64,000 bases of DNA from an uncultured Hyphomonadaceae bacterium (GTDB taxonomy: Bacteria > Pseudomonadota > Alphaproteobacteria > Caulobacterales > Maricaulaceae): assembly GCA_913058335.1 (NCBI GenBank), contig CAJXPX010000001.1, positions 118,618-182,617 on the forward strand, in the 5' to 3' direction. Positions 8,659 to 16,415 of this stretch are shown piece by piece (the first letter of the stretch is position 1; every line of letters starts with the position of its first letter). The translations under genes were made by a program, and so were the position numbers. A model generated the notes under the pieces. The model saw only the letters and a program-made list of their open reading frames with translations, searched no databases and was not told the origin of the DNA.

Positions 8659-9645
8659 ATGCAACAGAAAAACATTGCAGTGGTCATTGCCGCCTTCAAT
8701 GCACAGAACACAATCGACATCGCAATCCGTAGCGCACTGGAAGAACCAGAAACGGCAGAAGTTATCGTAGTTGATGATGCGTCTTCCGATCATACCCCTT
8801 CAGTTGTACAGACAATTTGTAACAAAGATGATCGCGTGAAGTTAATCGTCCAAGAAAAAAACCAAGGACCCTCAGCGGCCCGAAATGTCGCAATCCAAAA
8901 TAGCTCGTCCCCCCTTATCGCCATTCTTGATGCTGATGACATTATCCTGCCGGGCAGATTTGCACGTTTATTGAAAATTCAGGACTGGGATTTTATTGCT
9001 GACAATATAGCATTCTGCGAGAATTTCGATCAAATCGCACAAGTCAACGAGCTGCAATCTTTGCATGAGCTAACCTATGACGACTCTATCGCATTTGACC
9101 TTGCTCAGTTCGTTTATGCAAATATTTCAGACACTAAGCGGGTCAGAGGCGAGTTAGGATTCTTGAAACCCGTCATGCGTCGTGATTTTCTGGAAGCTCA
9201 CCAATTAAAGTATGAAGAGTCCTGTCGCTTGGGAGAGGATTTTCTTTTCTATTGTTATGCCCTATCGGTCGGGGCACGTTTAAAGCTTATCTATAGCTGC
9301 GGCTACGCAGCCCTAATTCGCGCCGATTCACTTAGCGGACAGCACAGCCTTGAAGATTTAAGAGCACTACACTCGCAGTCCATAAAGCTAACTCGGGATT
9401 TTGCGAATTTACCTCTCGCGCATGTCGCAATGCAGAAACACGCTCGGTCAATCTTGCGGCGGATCCACCACAGAGAGGTTTTACAAGTTAAAAAAGAGCA
9501 TGGCGCGTTCGCGGGAGTTATCGAAGCAATAAAAAAACCGACAGCTATTTTAGATATATTGAAAGATAGAACGACATCACGCTCTGCTCCAAATATAACT
9601 CCACGGCTATTATTTACAAAGTCTGATCTTGAGGATTTTGTTTAA
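8659..9645 (+). CDS. Family 2 glycosyltransferase, ExoO-like (second copy)
   Basis: I place the start at ATG 8659, giving 328 residues, because it is preceded by GGAGA about ten bases upstream and the protein then opens with IAVVIAAFNAQNTI. The track's TTG at 8608 lacks a clear ribosome site. The domain is GT2: EVIVVDDASSDHT, ILDADD, then CRLGEDFLFYCYAL. The last motif is close to ExoO, which has a GEDYLFY-like segment. It is a paralogue of the gene at 3288. No membrane helix is obvious. The next gene on this strand is the ExoP-like kinase, but a 276-bp gap with an inverted repeat separates them, so separate promoters are likely. Confidence 0.85.
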   Translation: MQQKNIAVVIAAFNAQNTIDIAIRSALEEPETAEVIVVDDASSDHTPSVVQTICNKDDRVKLIVQEKNQGPSAARNVAIQNSSSPLIAILDADDIILPGRFARLLKIQDWDFIADNIAFCENFDQIAQVNELQSLHELTYDDSIAFDLAQFVYANISDTKRVRGELGFLKPVMRRDFLEAHQLKYEESCRLGEDFLFYCYALSVGARLKLIYSCGYAALIRADSLSGQHSLEDLRALHSQSIKLTRDFANLPLAHVAMQKHARSILRRIHHREVLQVKKEHGAFAGVIEAIKKPTAILDILKDRTTSRSAPNITPRLLFTKSDLEDFV

Positions 9646-9727
9646 CACCCATCTAGGCAGTGTGTACTCACCTCTTTGCTTTATCTCGAAAGTGAGTCAG
9701 CAAATTTTAGCTCTGATAAGATGGGTG
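9646..9727 (+). other. Nested inverted repeat between ExoO-like and ExoP-like genes
   Basis: Directly after the ExoO-like stop codon, CACCCATCT (9646-9654) pairs perfectly with AGATGGGTG (9719-9727). Inside it ACTCAC (9666-9671) pairs with GTGAGT (9692-9697). An RNA from here could fold as a long stem with a nested hairpin. There is no U-run after it, so it is not a standard intrinsic terminator. It may be part of the leader of the ExoP-like gene (start 9922) or the end of the preceding transcript. It matches no riboswitch family I know. Confidence 0.35.
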
Positions 9728-9921
9728 CAAATTACATCATTAACGCCTATTTTTTCATCACCCTAAGATTTCTCCCTAAAGGTTTTCTTTTAAAGCAACG
9801 CGAGTACTCCACTTGTTGCATTGTGCGCACATGGCGCGAAACCACTCTGGCATGTTTCGCTAAATGAGCTTTTCAAATAGCTTTAGCCTATTCGGTAAAA
9901 TTTACGAGAAGAAGAATTTAA

Positions 9922-12090
9922 ATGAGCGGGCCTTTTAAGATGAATGATACAAATCATCAGGCGCCAATTGCGTCCATTATTCATCCATCGTCTGACATAG
10001 GAATCCCATTACTTCCTGATCCAGGTTTCTTGTGGCAGGTATTTCGAAGAAACATGGGAATGTTCTTTTGTGTGGTCGCTCTGATTTGTGTCCTAACTAT
10101 CGTCTTACTTCGGACACTGCCGCCTATATATGCTGCTCGCGCCAGTATATTGATTGAACCCGTTTCCGACCCAGTTCGCACCACTGCGCCTGGTCGTGCT
10201 AATGGCATAGTAAATGCTGATGAGGTGGATACTGAAATTCGCCTTATCGGCTCAGCACTCGTCGCTGAACGTGCGGCTAGGCTTCATGCTGAGAATGTAC
10301 AAAGGCCGGATAATTTGCCGGTTACGGAAGAGCAAATTCTAAGTTTAGCCGCCCAAATTCGCTCTAGCATCCAAGTTTCTCGCGCCGGCCAAACTCGGGT
10401 CGTGGATATCACATCGACCGGTACTGATGCAGACTTCGTCGCTATTGCAGCAAATTCTATAGCAAATGCTTATTTAGATAGTCAAATAGAGGCTAAAACT
10501 ACTCGGACGGATGCGTCTTCCGAATTTATAAATGCACGCTTGGAAGAACTGGAAAAAAATTCTCTTACGGCGCTAGCACAACTTGATAATTATCGTGCCG
10601 ATCGCGGGTTAATTAGCTCACAAGGTATAACTAACGCAGATCAAGAAGTATCTCTTTTAAACCAGCAAGTTAGCACCGCAGAAGCTGACTTACGAGCTGC
10701 AGAAGCACGGCTCAACACCGCCCGAACTCAATTAGAAGCAGGGCGCAATGGCGACGATATTGGAGTTACCCTGAGCTCTAGTACAATTTCCAGCTTACGC
10801 CAAAGCGAAGCTCAAGCCAGCTCTCGACTTTCCATACTCGCTCAACGCTACGGATCATTACACCCTGAGCGGCGCCAAGCCGAAGCAGAATTGAGTGACA
10901 TACGAGCCCGAATACAAGAGGAAATATCCCGCATCCTTTCAAGCCTCAGTTCAGATGTGCAGACCTCTCAATCGCGCGTGGACTCCCTTAATCTCAGCTT
11001 AGCAGCAGCACGAAACCGTAGAAACGAAACCAACAATGCGCAAGCCGGGTATAGCCGTTTGCAACAGAAAGCCGACGCAGCTCAAGCAATCTATCAATCC
11101 TTTTTAGAGAGGTCTCAGGAAACCGGGGCTCTGCGGGACAGCGCAATGCCCGACGCAGTAATTTATGCGCGTGCCAACGTACCTGTCGCGCCTATCGGCC
11201 CTCGCTATAAACTTCTAGGGGCGGCGGGTTTTATTTTAGCCCTCGGAGCAGGCGTATTCGCTATACTTGTTAGTGAGTATTTACGGCGAGGCGTAAGGAC
11301 AAAGCGTGATATAGAGCGGCGCTTACAACTACGTTATGCTGGGGCTGTTCCAACTCTTCGTTCTACAACGGGCTGGAGAAAGCCCAAACTTCTCCCTCAT
11401 GATTATGTTTTGAAATTCCCTCACTCAATTTTTGCCGAGTCGTTTAGGTCTATCCGTACATTTTTGACCTTGTCGCCTGGCACTCGCCCAAAAGCTTTAG
11501 CAATCACTTCCGCATTACCTGGAGAAGGGAAAACGACAACATCCCTTTGTCTTGCGCTAACCACGGCAGCGGAAGGGGTCAGCACAATTCTTGTCGATGC
11601 GGATTTAAGACGAAGAGGCGCGAGCAGACTAACAAACTACTCTTCCGAGCTGGATATTTATGACTATCTACTAAACGGAGCCCCTCTATCAAAATGTTTA
11701 TATTTTGACCCGAACTCATCTTTGCATATTCTCGGCTCCAACGGAACTAATCACAGCTCTACCAACCCTCTCCAAGAAGCATTGATCATAAAAATGTTTG
11801 AAGAATTACGGGAGGCATATGACGTAACAATAGTCGACACGGCCCCGATCTTAGGGGTTGCAGACGGGAGAGTGATAGCCACACTTGCAGATCGGGTGCT
11901 CTTGGTAACGCGTTGGAAGAAAACCTCTATGCGAGCTGTAGAAGCCGTCACCTCAATGCTCGTGAACACCAAAGCAAAAGTAACAGGACTCGCTCTAACT
12001 CAAGTCAATATCAAGAAATATGCAAGCACAGGGGACGGCGATGTTTATGCCTATACCAAGAAGTTTCGAGGGTATTATCAAAATGGTTAG
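9922..12090 (+). CDS. Wzz-domain polysaccharide co-polymerase fused to BY-type tyrosine kinase (ExoP-like)
   Basis: A 722-residue inner-membrane protein. An N-terminal membrane helix lies near residues 50-67, followed by a periplasmic Wzz domain, a long coiled coil at about 190-395 and a second helix near 430-450. The C-terminal cytoplasmic kinase has Walker A GEGKTT (534-539), Walker A' ILVDADLRRRG with Asp559 and Asp561, and Walker B TIVDTAP with Asp639. The tail carries five tyrosines in its last 25 residues, the expected autophosphorylation cluster. Such proteins control chain length and export with an outer-membrane partner such as the one at 2625. The kinase is fused as in ExoP/Wzc of Gram-negatives. 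Start ATG 9922 follows a GAGAAGAAG ribosome site. Confidence 0.93.
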   Translation: MSGPFKMNDTNHQAPIASIIHPSSDIGIPLLPDPGFLWQVFRRNMGMFFCVVALICVLTIVLLRTLPPIYAARASILIEPVSDPVRTTAPGRANGIVNADEVDTEIRLIGSALVAERAARLHAENVQRPDNLPVTEEQILSLAAQIRSSIQVSRAGQTRVVDITSTGTDADFVAIAANSIANAYLDSQIEAKTTRTDASSEFINARLEELEKNSLTALAQLDNYRADRGLISSQGITNADQEVSLLNQQVSTAEADLRAAEARLNTARTQLEAGRNGDDIGVTLSSSTISSLRQSEAQASSRLSILAQRYGSLHPERRQAEAELSDIRARIQEEISRILSSLSSDVQTSQSRVDSLNLSLAAARNRRNETNNAQAGYSRLQQKADAAQAIYQSFLERSQETGALRDSAMPDAVIYARANVPVAPIGPRYKLLGAAGFILALGAGVFAILVSEYLRRGVRTKRDIERRLQLRYAGAVPTLRSTTGWRKPKLLPHDYVLKFPHSIFAESFRSIRTFLTLSPGTRPKALAITSALPGEGKTTTSLCLALTTAAEGVSTILVDADLRRRGASRLTNYSSELDIYDYLLNGAPLSKCLYFDPNSSLHILGSNGTNHSSTNPLQEALIIKMFEELREAYDVTIVDTAPILGVADGRVIATLADRVLLVTRWKKTSMRAVEAVTSMLVNTKAKVTGLALTQVNIKKYASTGDGDVYAYTKKFRGYYQNG

Positions 12091-12143
12091 ATTTTGTTTT
12101 GATGTGCCAAATCCCACAAACGCGCAAATGTGAGATTAGCTTT

Positions 12144-13442
12144 ATGTTTAACAAATACCGGTCCCAGATAAGCAAAAAATTCACATCAGGGACGTTACCT
12201 AAAAAAGTTACGATTACGTTTTGCATGTGCCTAGTCTCATTACCCGCATCAGCGCAGCAAGTTCAGAACAATAGACAAATTGACCGCGTGCCTGAAGATT
12301 ACAGGCCGGAGCCAATATACTTTAACGCCTTCGAACTGAGCCCCACGGTCGGTGCCGAAATCGAATATGTTGATAATCTTTTTCTTTCAGATAGTAATAG
12401 AGTAGATGATACCATCGTTTCTCTTTCACCTGAACTCGTTGCTCAAGACCGCCGTCAAGACAGAGAGATTGGCTTAAGCTTAAAAGCGGAACTACAAACC
12501 TATCTCAATGGAAATGCAAAGGATCGACTTCTAGTAGATGCGGCTGGCTCAGCTCGGTTTGGACTGGGGACTTTAACCCGAACATCTATTAGTGGCTCCT
12601 ATAAAAAGAACGACACTCAAGGCGCCGGACTAAGGAATTCCGGCACCGGTGGGCAGCCCCTCACCCTGACAAGTTACAAAGGCAGTATTGGACTAGAACG
12701 CGACCTAGGCTCTTTTACGGCCTCCGCAAACGGTGATTTCACATCGACTTCTTTTAATGGCAATAACTTGCTTTTCAATAATGTCGCTTTCGACAGTAGC
12801 TACAGGGACTTTGAAACTTTGAGTGGGTCGGGTAAATTAGCCTATGAAGTTACACCTGCGCAGCGTATATATTCCAAGTTTGAGTATAATGACCGAAAGT
12901 ATCAAGATATAGGCAATAGTGATGATTTTCCAAGCTTTCTCAAAGTCAATCGATCATCCACTGATGCATCATTATCCGTGGGATATAGACGAGAGCTGAC
13001 GAGATTAATTTCTATAGATGTGAGCGGAGGATATATCACGCAGGATTTCGAGGATAACGCTTTCTCAGACGTATCATCCTTGACATTTAATGCAGATATC
13101 TTTTGGGAGCCCACCCAATTAACTACTATTAGCCTTCGAACCTCTCGGTCAGTTGACACGACGAATGATCCTCTTTTCACTGGGCTATTGCGCTCGGCGG
13201 CCAGTATATCTGTAAGGCATGAATTACGGCGCAATCTCATTATAGGTTTAAATGGACGCTATGCTTTTATCGATATTGAAGACGGCGAAAATGGTACCCA
13301 AATTTCCACTTACGCAACAGCTCGCTACTATCTTTCAAAGAACTGGTCTTTTGAATTAAAGGGTGAATATTTTGATCAGGACGTTGACTTATTTCCGGGC
13401 AAACAATCCCGTCTGAAGCTAGGAATCTTTTATGCCTACTGA
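12144..13442 (+). CDS. Outer-membrane beta-barrel protein of EPS locus (BBP2-like)
   Basis: The ORF track begins at 11913 inside the ExoP-like gene, but the likely start is ATG 12144, which gives a 432-residue protein with a clean signal peptide (cleavage after ASA, residue 37). The mature protein has alternating beta-strand patterns throughout, with aromatic ends and a final LGIFYAY strand, as expected of an outer-membrane barrel. Barrel proteins of this kind (putative beta-barrel porin 2 type) often follow ExoP/Wzz genes in alphaproteobacterial EPS clusters, where a role in polymer passage or anchoring is presumed. It probably shares a transcript with the kinase (53-bp gap). Family assignment is by layout and context, not by a signature motif. 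Confidence 0.72.
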   Translation: MFNKYRSQISKKFTSGTLPKKVTITFCMCLVSLPASAQQVQNNRQIDRVPEDYRPEPIYFNAFELSPTVGAEIEYVDNLFLSDSNRVDDTIVSLSPELVAQDRRQDREIGLSLKAELQTYLNGNAKDRLLVDAAGSARFGLGTLTRTSISGSYKKNDTQGAGLRNSGTGGQPLTLTSYKGSIGLERDLGSFTASANGDFTSTSFNGNNLLFNNVAFDSSYRDFETLSGSGKLAYEVTPAQRIYSKFEYNDRKYQDIGNSDDFPSFLKVNRSSTDASLSVGYRRELTRLISIDVSGGYITQDFEDNAFSDVSSLTFNADIFWEPTQLTTISLRTSRSVDTTNDPLFTGLLRSAASISVRHELRRNLIIGLNGRYAFIDIEDGENGTQISTYATARYYLSKNWSFELKGEYFDQDVDLFPGKQSRLKLGIFYAY

Positions 13443-13517
13443 CCCTTTTCATTGACAAACTTTAAATTAAGTGTTCCCTGCTATTGATCGCGGCGTTGTA
13501 ATGACCGTGAGGGGAAA

Positions 13518-13724
13518 ATGAAAAACTCGAATTTCAAATCCAAAGATCCTATCCCGCCGAGCTCCAAGGGTCATGTGCGCAAACAGATAAGCGGTGAACC
13601 CGCAAGACGTAAAGAAGGCGAGCAAGGCTATTCATTTCCGGTGAAATGCCTTCTTTGGGTTTCACTGCCCCTCTTATCTTGGGGACTAATTGTGGCCCTC
13701 TATAGTTTTTTTACAAAGCTCTAA
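13518..13724 (+). CDS. Small single-helix membrane protein, unknown function
   Basis: A 68-residue ORF preceded by a strong GAGGGG ribosome site about five bases before the ATG. The first 40 residues are polar and rich in Lys, Pro and Ser; residues 43-65 form one hydrophobic helix (LLWVSLPLLSWGLIVALYSFF). The predicted layout is a cytoplasmic basic tail with a C-terminal membrane anchor. It lies between the barrel protein and the ExoY-like priming transferase on the same strand. The EPS locus ExoX/PsiB-type small regulators have a broadly similar size and membrane layout, but I see no sequence match strong enough to claim that. Treated as real because of the ribosome site and position. Confidence 0.55.
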   Translation: MKNSNFKSKDPIPPSSKGHVRKQISGEPARRKEGEQGYSFPVKCLLWVSLPLLSWGLIVALYSFFTKL

Positions 13725-13926
13725 ACAAAAGAAACTTCTTACGACTTGTCATTTCTCGCATAGAAATAGTGCAAATTCAGCAATTTCTACATATATAATT
13801 GTGCCAGAATATCAAATTATTGCGTCGATCGGATTAAAGAGTCCCATCCAATGATTTCCGGTTTAAGATGTTGTTAACCTTAGATCTCGTGTCAAAGGGT
13901 TTCAGCTATCTTGGAGGCGCACGAAA

Positions 13927-14649
13927 ATGACTTTTTTAATGCCGGACAGTAAATTTACTTCAGCCGAAGAAAAATCCAATTTTGATAAATCAGAATACCA
14001 AACGCCGAAGGTTTTGTCTATGGGGCAAGCTATTTCTGATAATCCCTTAGAGGTACGACTGCTAGATATGTTGGGCGCACTTGCTATGTTGGTCTTATTT
14101 GGACCATTAATGATCATAGTCGCCCTCGCAATTTTTGTCGCCAATCCGGGACCGATCTTTTTTAAACAAAAACGTATCGGACAATATGGAAAACCGTTTT
14201 ACTGCTATAAATTTAGAACTATGGCCGTCGATGCTGAAGCCAGATTAGAAGCATTGTTACGTAACTGCCCTGCAAGTCGAGCCGAATGGGCTCGAGATCA
14301 TAAGTTACGGAATGATCCCCGTATCGTAGGCATTGGCCGATTTCTTCGGAAAAGTAGCTTTGACGAGTTGCCGCAAATTTTTAATGTTCTGAAAGGTGAA
14401 ATGAGCCTTGTTGGTCCTCGCCCCATTGTGGCCGATGAGTGTAAAAAATATGGTCGCTACATCTCTCATTACTGCTCTGTCCGACCCGGGATTACCGGTT
14501 TGTGGCAGGTAAGTGGTCGCAACGACGTACATTATAGACGCAGAGTCGCATTCGATGTCTTATACGCGCGGAAAAGTGGACTCCAAGATTATTTGCGCAT
14601 TCTGTTCATGACCGTTCCTAGCGTTTTAGCCTCCCGAGGTTCTTACTGA
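13927..14649 (+). CDS. Undecaprenyl-phosphate sugar phosphotransferase (ExoY-like)
   Basis: A 240-residue bacterial sugar transferase. A membrane helix at about residues 40-62 is followed by [42 protein letters not shown] and [14 protein letters not shown], the hallmark motifs of the PglC/WbaP/ExoY catalytic domain. The enzyme transfers a sugar-1-phosphate from a UDP-sugar to undecaprenyl phosphate and so starts EPS repeat-unit assembly at the cytoplasmic face. Its size fits the short ExoY form without the extra N-terminal helices of WbaP. The start follows GGAGG. With the ExoA/L/M/O-like transferases it completes a recognisable succinoglycan-type pathway; galactose as first sugar is inferred from ExoY only. 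Confidence 0.93.
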   Translation: MTFLMPDSKFTSAEEKSNFDKSEYQTPKVLSMGQAISDNPLEVRLLDMLGALAMLVLFGPLMIIVALAIFVANPGPIFFKQKRIGQYGKPFYCYKFRTMAVDAEARLEALLRNCPASRAEWARDHKLRNDPRIVGIGRFLRKSSFDELPQIFNVLKGEMSLVGPRPIVADECKKYGRYISHYCSVRPGITGLWQVSGRNDVHYRRRVAFDVLYARKSGLQDYLRILFMTVPSVLASRGSY

Positions 14650-14665
14650 CCCTTTAATTATTATT

Positions 14666-14691
14666 TGCGATGATAATTCGTTCATCGCAAA
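14666..14691 (+). terminator. Hairpin after ExoY-like gene, possible terminator
   Basis: TTGCGATGA (14666-14674) pairs with TCATCGCAA (14683-14691) across an 8-nt loop, starting 17 bp after the stop codon. Flanking TTAT and ATAA could lengthen the stem with a one-base bulge. No U-run follows in either direction, so termination or 3'-end protection is an inference from position. Confidence 0.45.
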
Positions 14692-14804
14692 ATAAGCTTT
14701 GTAATTCCAATCTGAAGCCTAGGAGTTGAAAGACTGCGGGGCTTTACTCACTCTAAAAAACCATCTGCTCAACAATCATTTTTAGGGATGGGAGGCGACA
14801 GAGA

Positions 14805-15014
14805 ATGATATATCACGGCCTAGAGAAGCTGGAAAACATCGCCGGGCATATCTGGAACAAAGCTCCCAAAAGTAACCTCAATAAAGTGTTGGACGAGGCG
14901 CTCAATACATCAGAGCTATCGCTACATGCGATGGCCGGGCGTTTTTTACCAACAACAAAGACTGCGCTGTTACTGAAACCTTATTATACTGCTTATGGAA
15001 AGCACATAAATTGA
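14805..15014 (+). CDS. Small hypothetical protein
   Basis: A 69-residue ORF in the 585-bp stretch between the ExoY-like gene and nikR. It is preceded by GGGAGG about eleven bases before the ATG, a good ribosome site. The product (MIYHGLEKLENIAG at the start, PYYTAYGKHIN at the end) has no signal peptide, no clear membrane helix and no motif I recognise. A competing minus-strand ORF covers 14902-15153 without a good ribosome site. The remaining bases to 15234 show no feature beyond ordinary AT-rich sequence. Support is the ribosome site alone. Confidence 0.35.
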   Translation: MIYHGLEKLENIAGHIWNKAPKSNLNKVLDEALNTSELSLHAMAGRFLPTTKTALLLKPYYTAYGKHIN

Positions 15015-15234
15015 TCTCCTGCTCTGGTTTATGGTTGTGAAAACGGCAATTAAGTTCAAGGATTAGGCTAAAGATATAAACCCAATGTGGCCCCCAATAG
15101 TATTTCCTCGCTGCGCTCAGGGTGCAGCACAGAAAGTTGTCATTTAATTGCAACCAAAGAAGTGAGCAAAATTTCTCTAAGCCCAGTTCGAAATCAGGGC
15201 CACTTTATACGATACCGAACAAAGTATGAGTTTA

Positions 15235-15726
15235 TTAGCTAAACTTAGGATGTAAATGGGCATGACCTTTATGTTCATGTGCATCATGTTGGTGATGGTG
15301 ATCATCCAAACTGACCCCGATAATATTTACAGAGCCAAACCCGACTCCGCGCTCCGTTCGCAAATTATTAGCAAGCGAACGAACATCTTTAGTTAAGCCA
15401 TGTAAAATGACGCATTCAAGACTATGGTCATGATCTAAATAAACGCGCGAGGTTGAGACGATTAAATCATGGTGGGCATGATGGATATCAGACAATCTTT
15501 CCGCCAAAGTTCGAATTGTGCGGTTGAATATGAAAGAGACTATCCCCACACAGTAAGCCGGATCTTCTGGTTTGGTTTTCTCGGCTTTCAATGCATCGCG
15601 TATAAGATCCCGTATCGCTTCTGAACGGCTCTCATATCCGTTCCGAGAGATATGATCCTCAAATTCTTCGGCCAGAGCATCATCAACTGAAAGAGTAATA
15701 CGTTGCATGGGCACCTGACTGTTCAA
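15235..15726 (-). CDS. nikR: NikR-family ribbon-helix-helix metalloregulator with altered metal site and His-rich tail
   Basis: A 163-residue regulator. The ribbon-helix-helix domain opens MQRITLSVDD, matching NikR residues 1-10, and continues RSEAIRDLIRDAL; the start may therefore be the in-frame ATG 18 bases downstream (15708). The C-terminal part aligns with the NikR ACT-like domain (HHDLIVSTSRVYLDHDHSLECVILHG). Hand alignment to E. coli NikR keeps H76 (His83) but replaces H87 with Arg94, H89 with Tyr96 and C95 with Ser102. A final His-rich tail has nine histidines after residue 142 and makes it longer than the usual 130-150 residues. It is divergent from the nickel-type uptake row and probably represses it through the palindrome at 15821. 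The metal sensed is uncertain. Confidence 0.85.
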   Translation of the reverse strand: MNSQVPMQRITLSVDDALAEEFEDHISRNGYESRSEAIRDLIRDALKAEKTKPEDPAYCVGIVSFIFNRTIRTLAERLSDIHHAHHDLIVSTSRVYLDHDHSLECVILHGLTKDVRSLANNLRTERGVGFGSVNIIGVSLDDHHHQHDAHEHKGHAHLHPKFS

Positions 15727-15820
15727 AGTTTCCGATAAGCATACTTAAACGTAATAAACTAATCTTTGAAATATAAATCAAAAAATTGCATCCGGTGGAC
15801 AAATGGCAACGTAACTGTAT

Positions 15821-15848
15821 GTAAGAAGAAAATATAAAAAGTTCTTAC
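15821..15848. promoter_or_regulatory. NikR-type operator palindrome GTAAGA-N16-TCTTAC
   Basis: GTAAGA (15821-15826) and its inverse TCTTAC (15843-15848) are separated by exactly 16 bases, the geometry of the E. coli NikR operator GTATGA-N16-TCATAC. Each half-site differs from that consensus at one symmetrical base. It sits in the 144-bp space between nikR and the divergent uptake row, 22 bp before the ATG at 15871, where binding would block transcription or its start. Confidence 0.62.
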
Positions 15849-15870
15849 TCGCCCTCGTTGAAAGTCATTT

Positions 15871-16413
15871 ATGAAATTATCGATTACAAAACTCTTAAAG
15901 GCGTCTCGCGGTTTAAAATTTTTCAGCTGTTTTTTTACGGTCTTTTTAGGGGTTAGTCTTTTTCTCGCCCAGACCGCACAGGCCCACGCCCCTAGCTGGT
16001 CAGTCGAAACTGAGGCCGCTCCCATCATTCTTCGCTTTACCTATACAGACGGAAAACCCATGTCATTTTCCAAGGTTAGGGTTCTTTCACCCGACGGCGA
16101 GATTTACCAAGTCGGCAATGCGGATCGTGAAGGCTATTTTTCTTTTATTCCGCGCGGGTATGTAGAGTCCACAGAGTCAGATTCAGCTCCTCTCTGGACA
16201 GTCTTGGCCATTGGAGATGAAGGGCATGAAATAAAAGCTGAAGTGTCTGCTGAAGCCTCCACAAACATTCAATCGCGCCAATCCTCAATGTCGTCAGCTC
16301 TGGCTTGGTTATTGGTTGTTAGCGTTCTTCTCAACTTCGCTTTTTTAGGGGCAAAACTGGAACGCCTCCTGAGCGGTCGTTCTTCTGGAACCCCGTCCAA
16401 TTTGAAAGCCTGA
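15871..16413 (+). CDS. Exported, membrane-anchored DUF4198/NikL-like protein of nickel uptake row
   Basis: A 180-residue protein with a long signal peptide that ends AQA, so the mature chain would start HAPSW. The soluble part (about 41-135) is a beta-rich domain of the kind in DUF4198/carboxypeptidase-regulatory-like proteins (FTYTDGKPMSFSKVRVLSPDGE). A hydrophobic helix at about 141-163 (LAWLLVVSVLLNFAFLGAKL) anchors the C-terminus in the inner membrane. This build resembles accessory NikL-type subunits of nickel importers, but the match is by layout. It is first in the row after the NikR-type operator, and the receptor gene follows after 2 bp. A mature N-terminal His could bind metal. Confidence 0.65.
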   Translation: MKLSITKLLKASRGLKFFSCFFTVFLGVSLFLAQTAQAHAPSWSVETEAAPIILRFTYTDGKPMSFSKVRVLSPDGEIYQVGNADREGYFSFIPRGYVESTESDSAPLWTVLAIGDEGHEIKAEVSAEASTNIQSRQSSMSSALAWLLVVSVLLNFAFLGAKLERLLSGRSSGTPSNLKA

Positions 16414-16415
16414 AA

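Noticed and set aside
9676-9867. 63-residue plus-strand ORF before the ExoP-like gene
   Set aside because: It starts at a non-ATG codon, has no ribosome site, and its composition (FFITLRFLPKGFLLK) is not convincing. The region is better read as leader with an inverted repeat.
11913-12143. Long N-terminal extension of the beta-barrel ORF overlapping the ExoP-like gene
   Set aside because: It overlaps real kinase coding sequence and hides a clean signal peptide that begins at ATG 12144.
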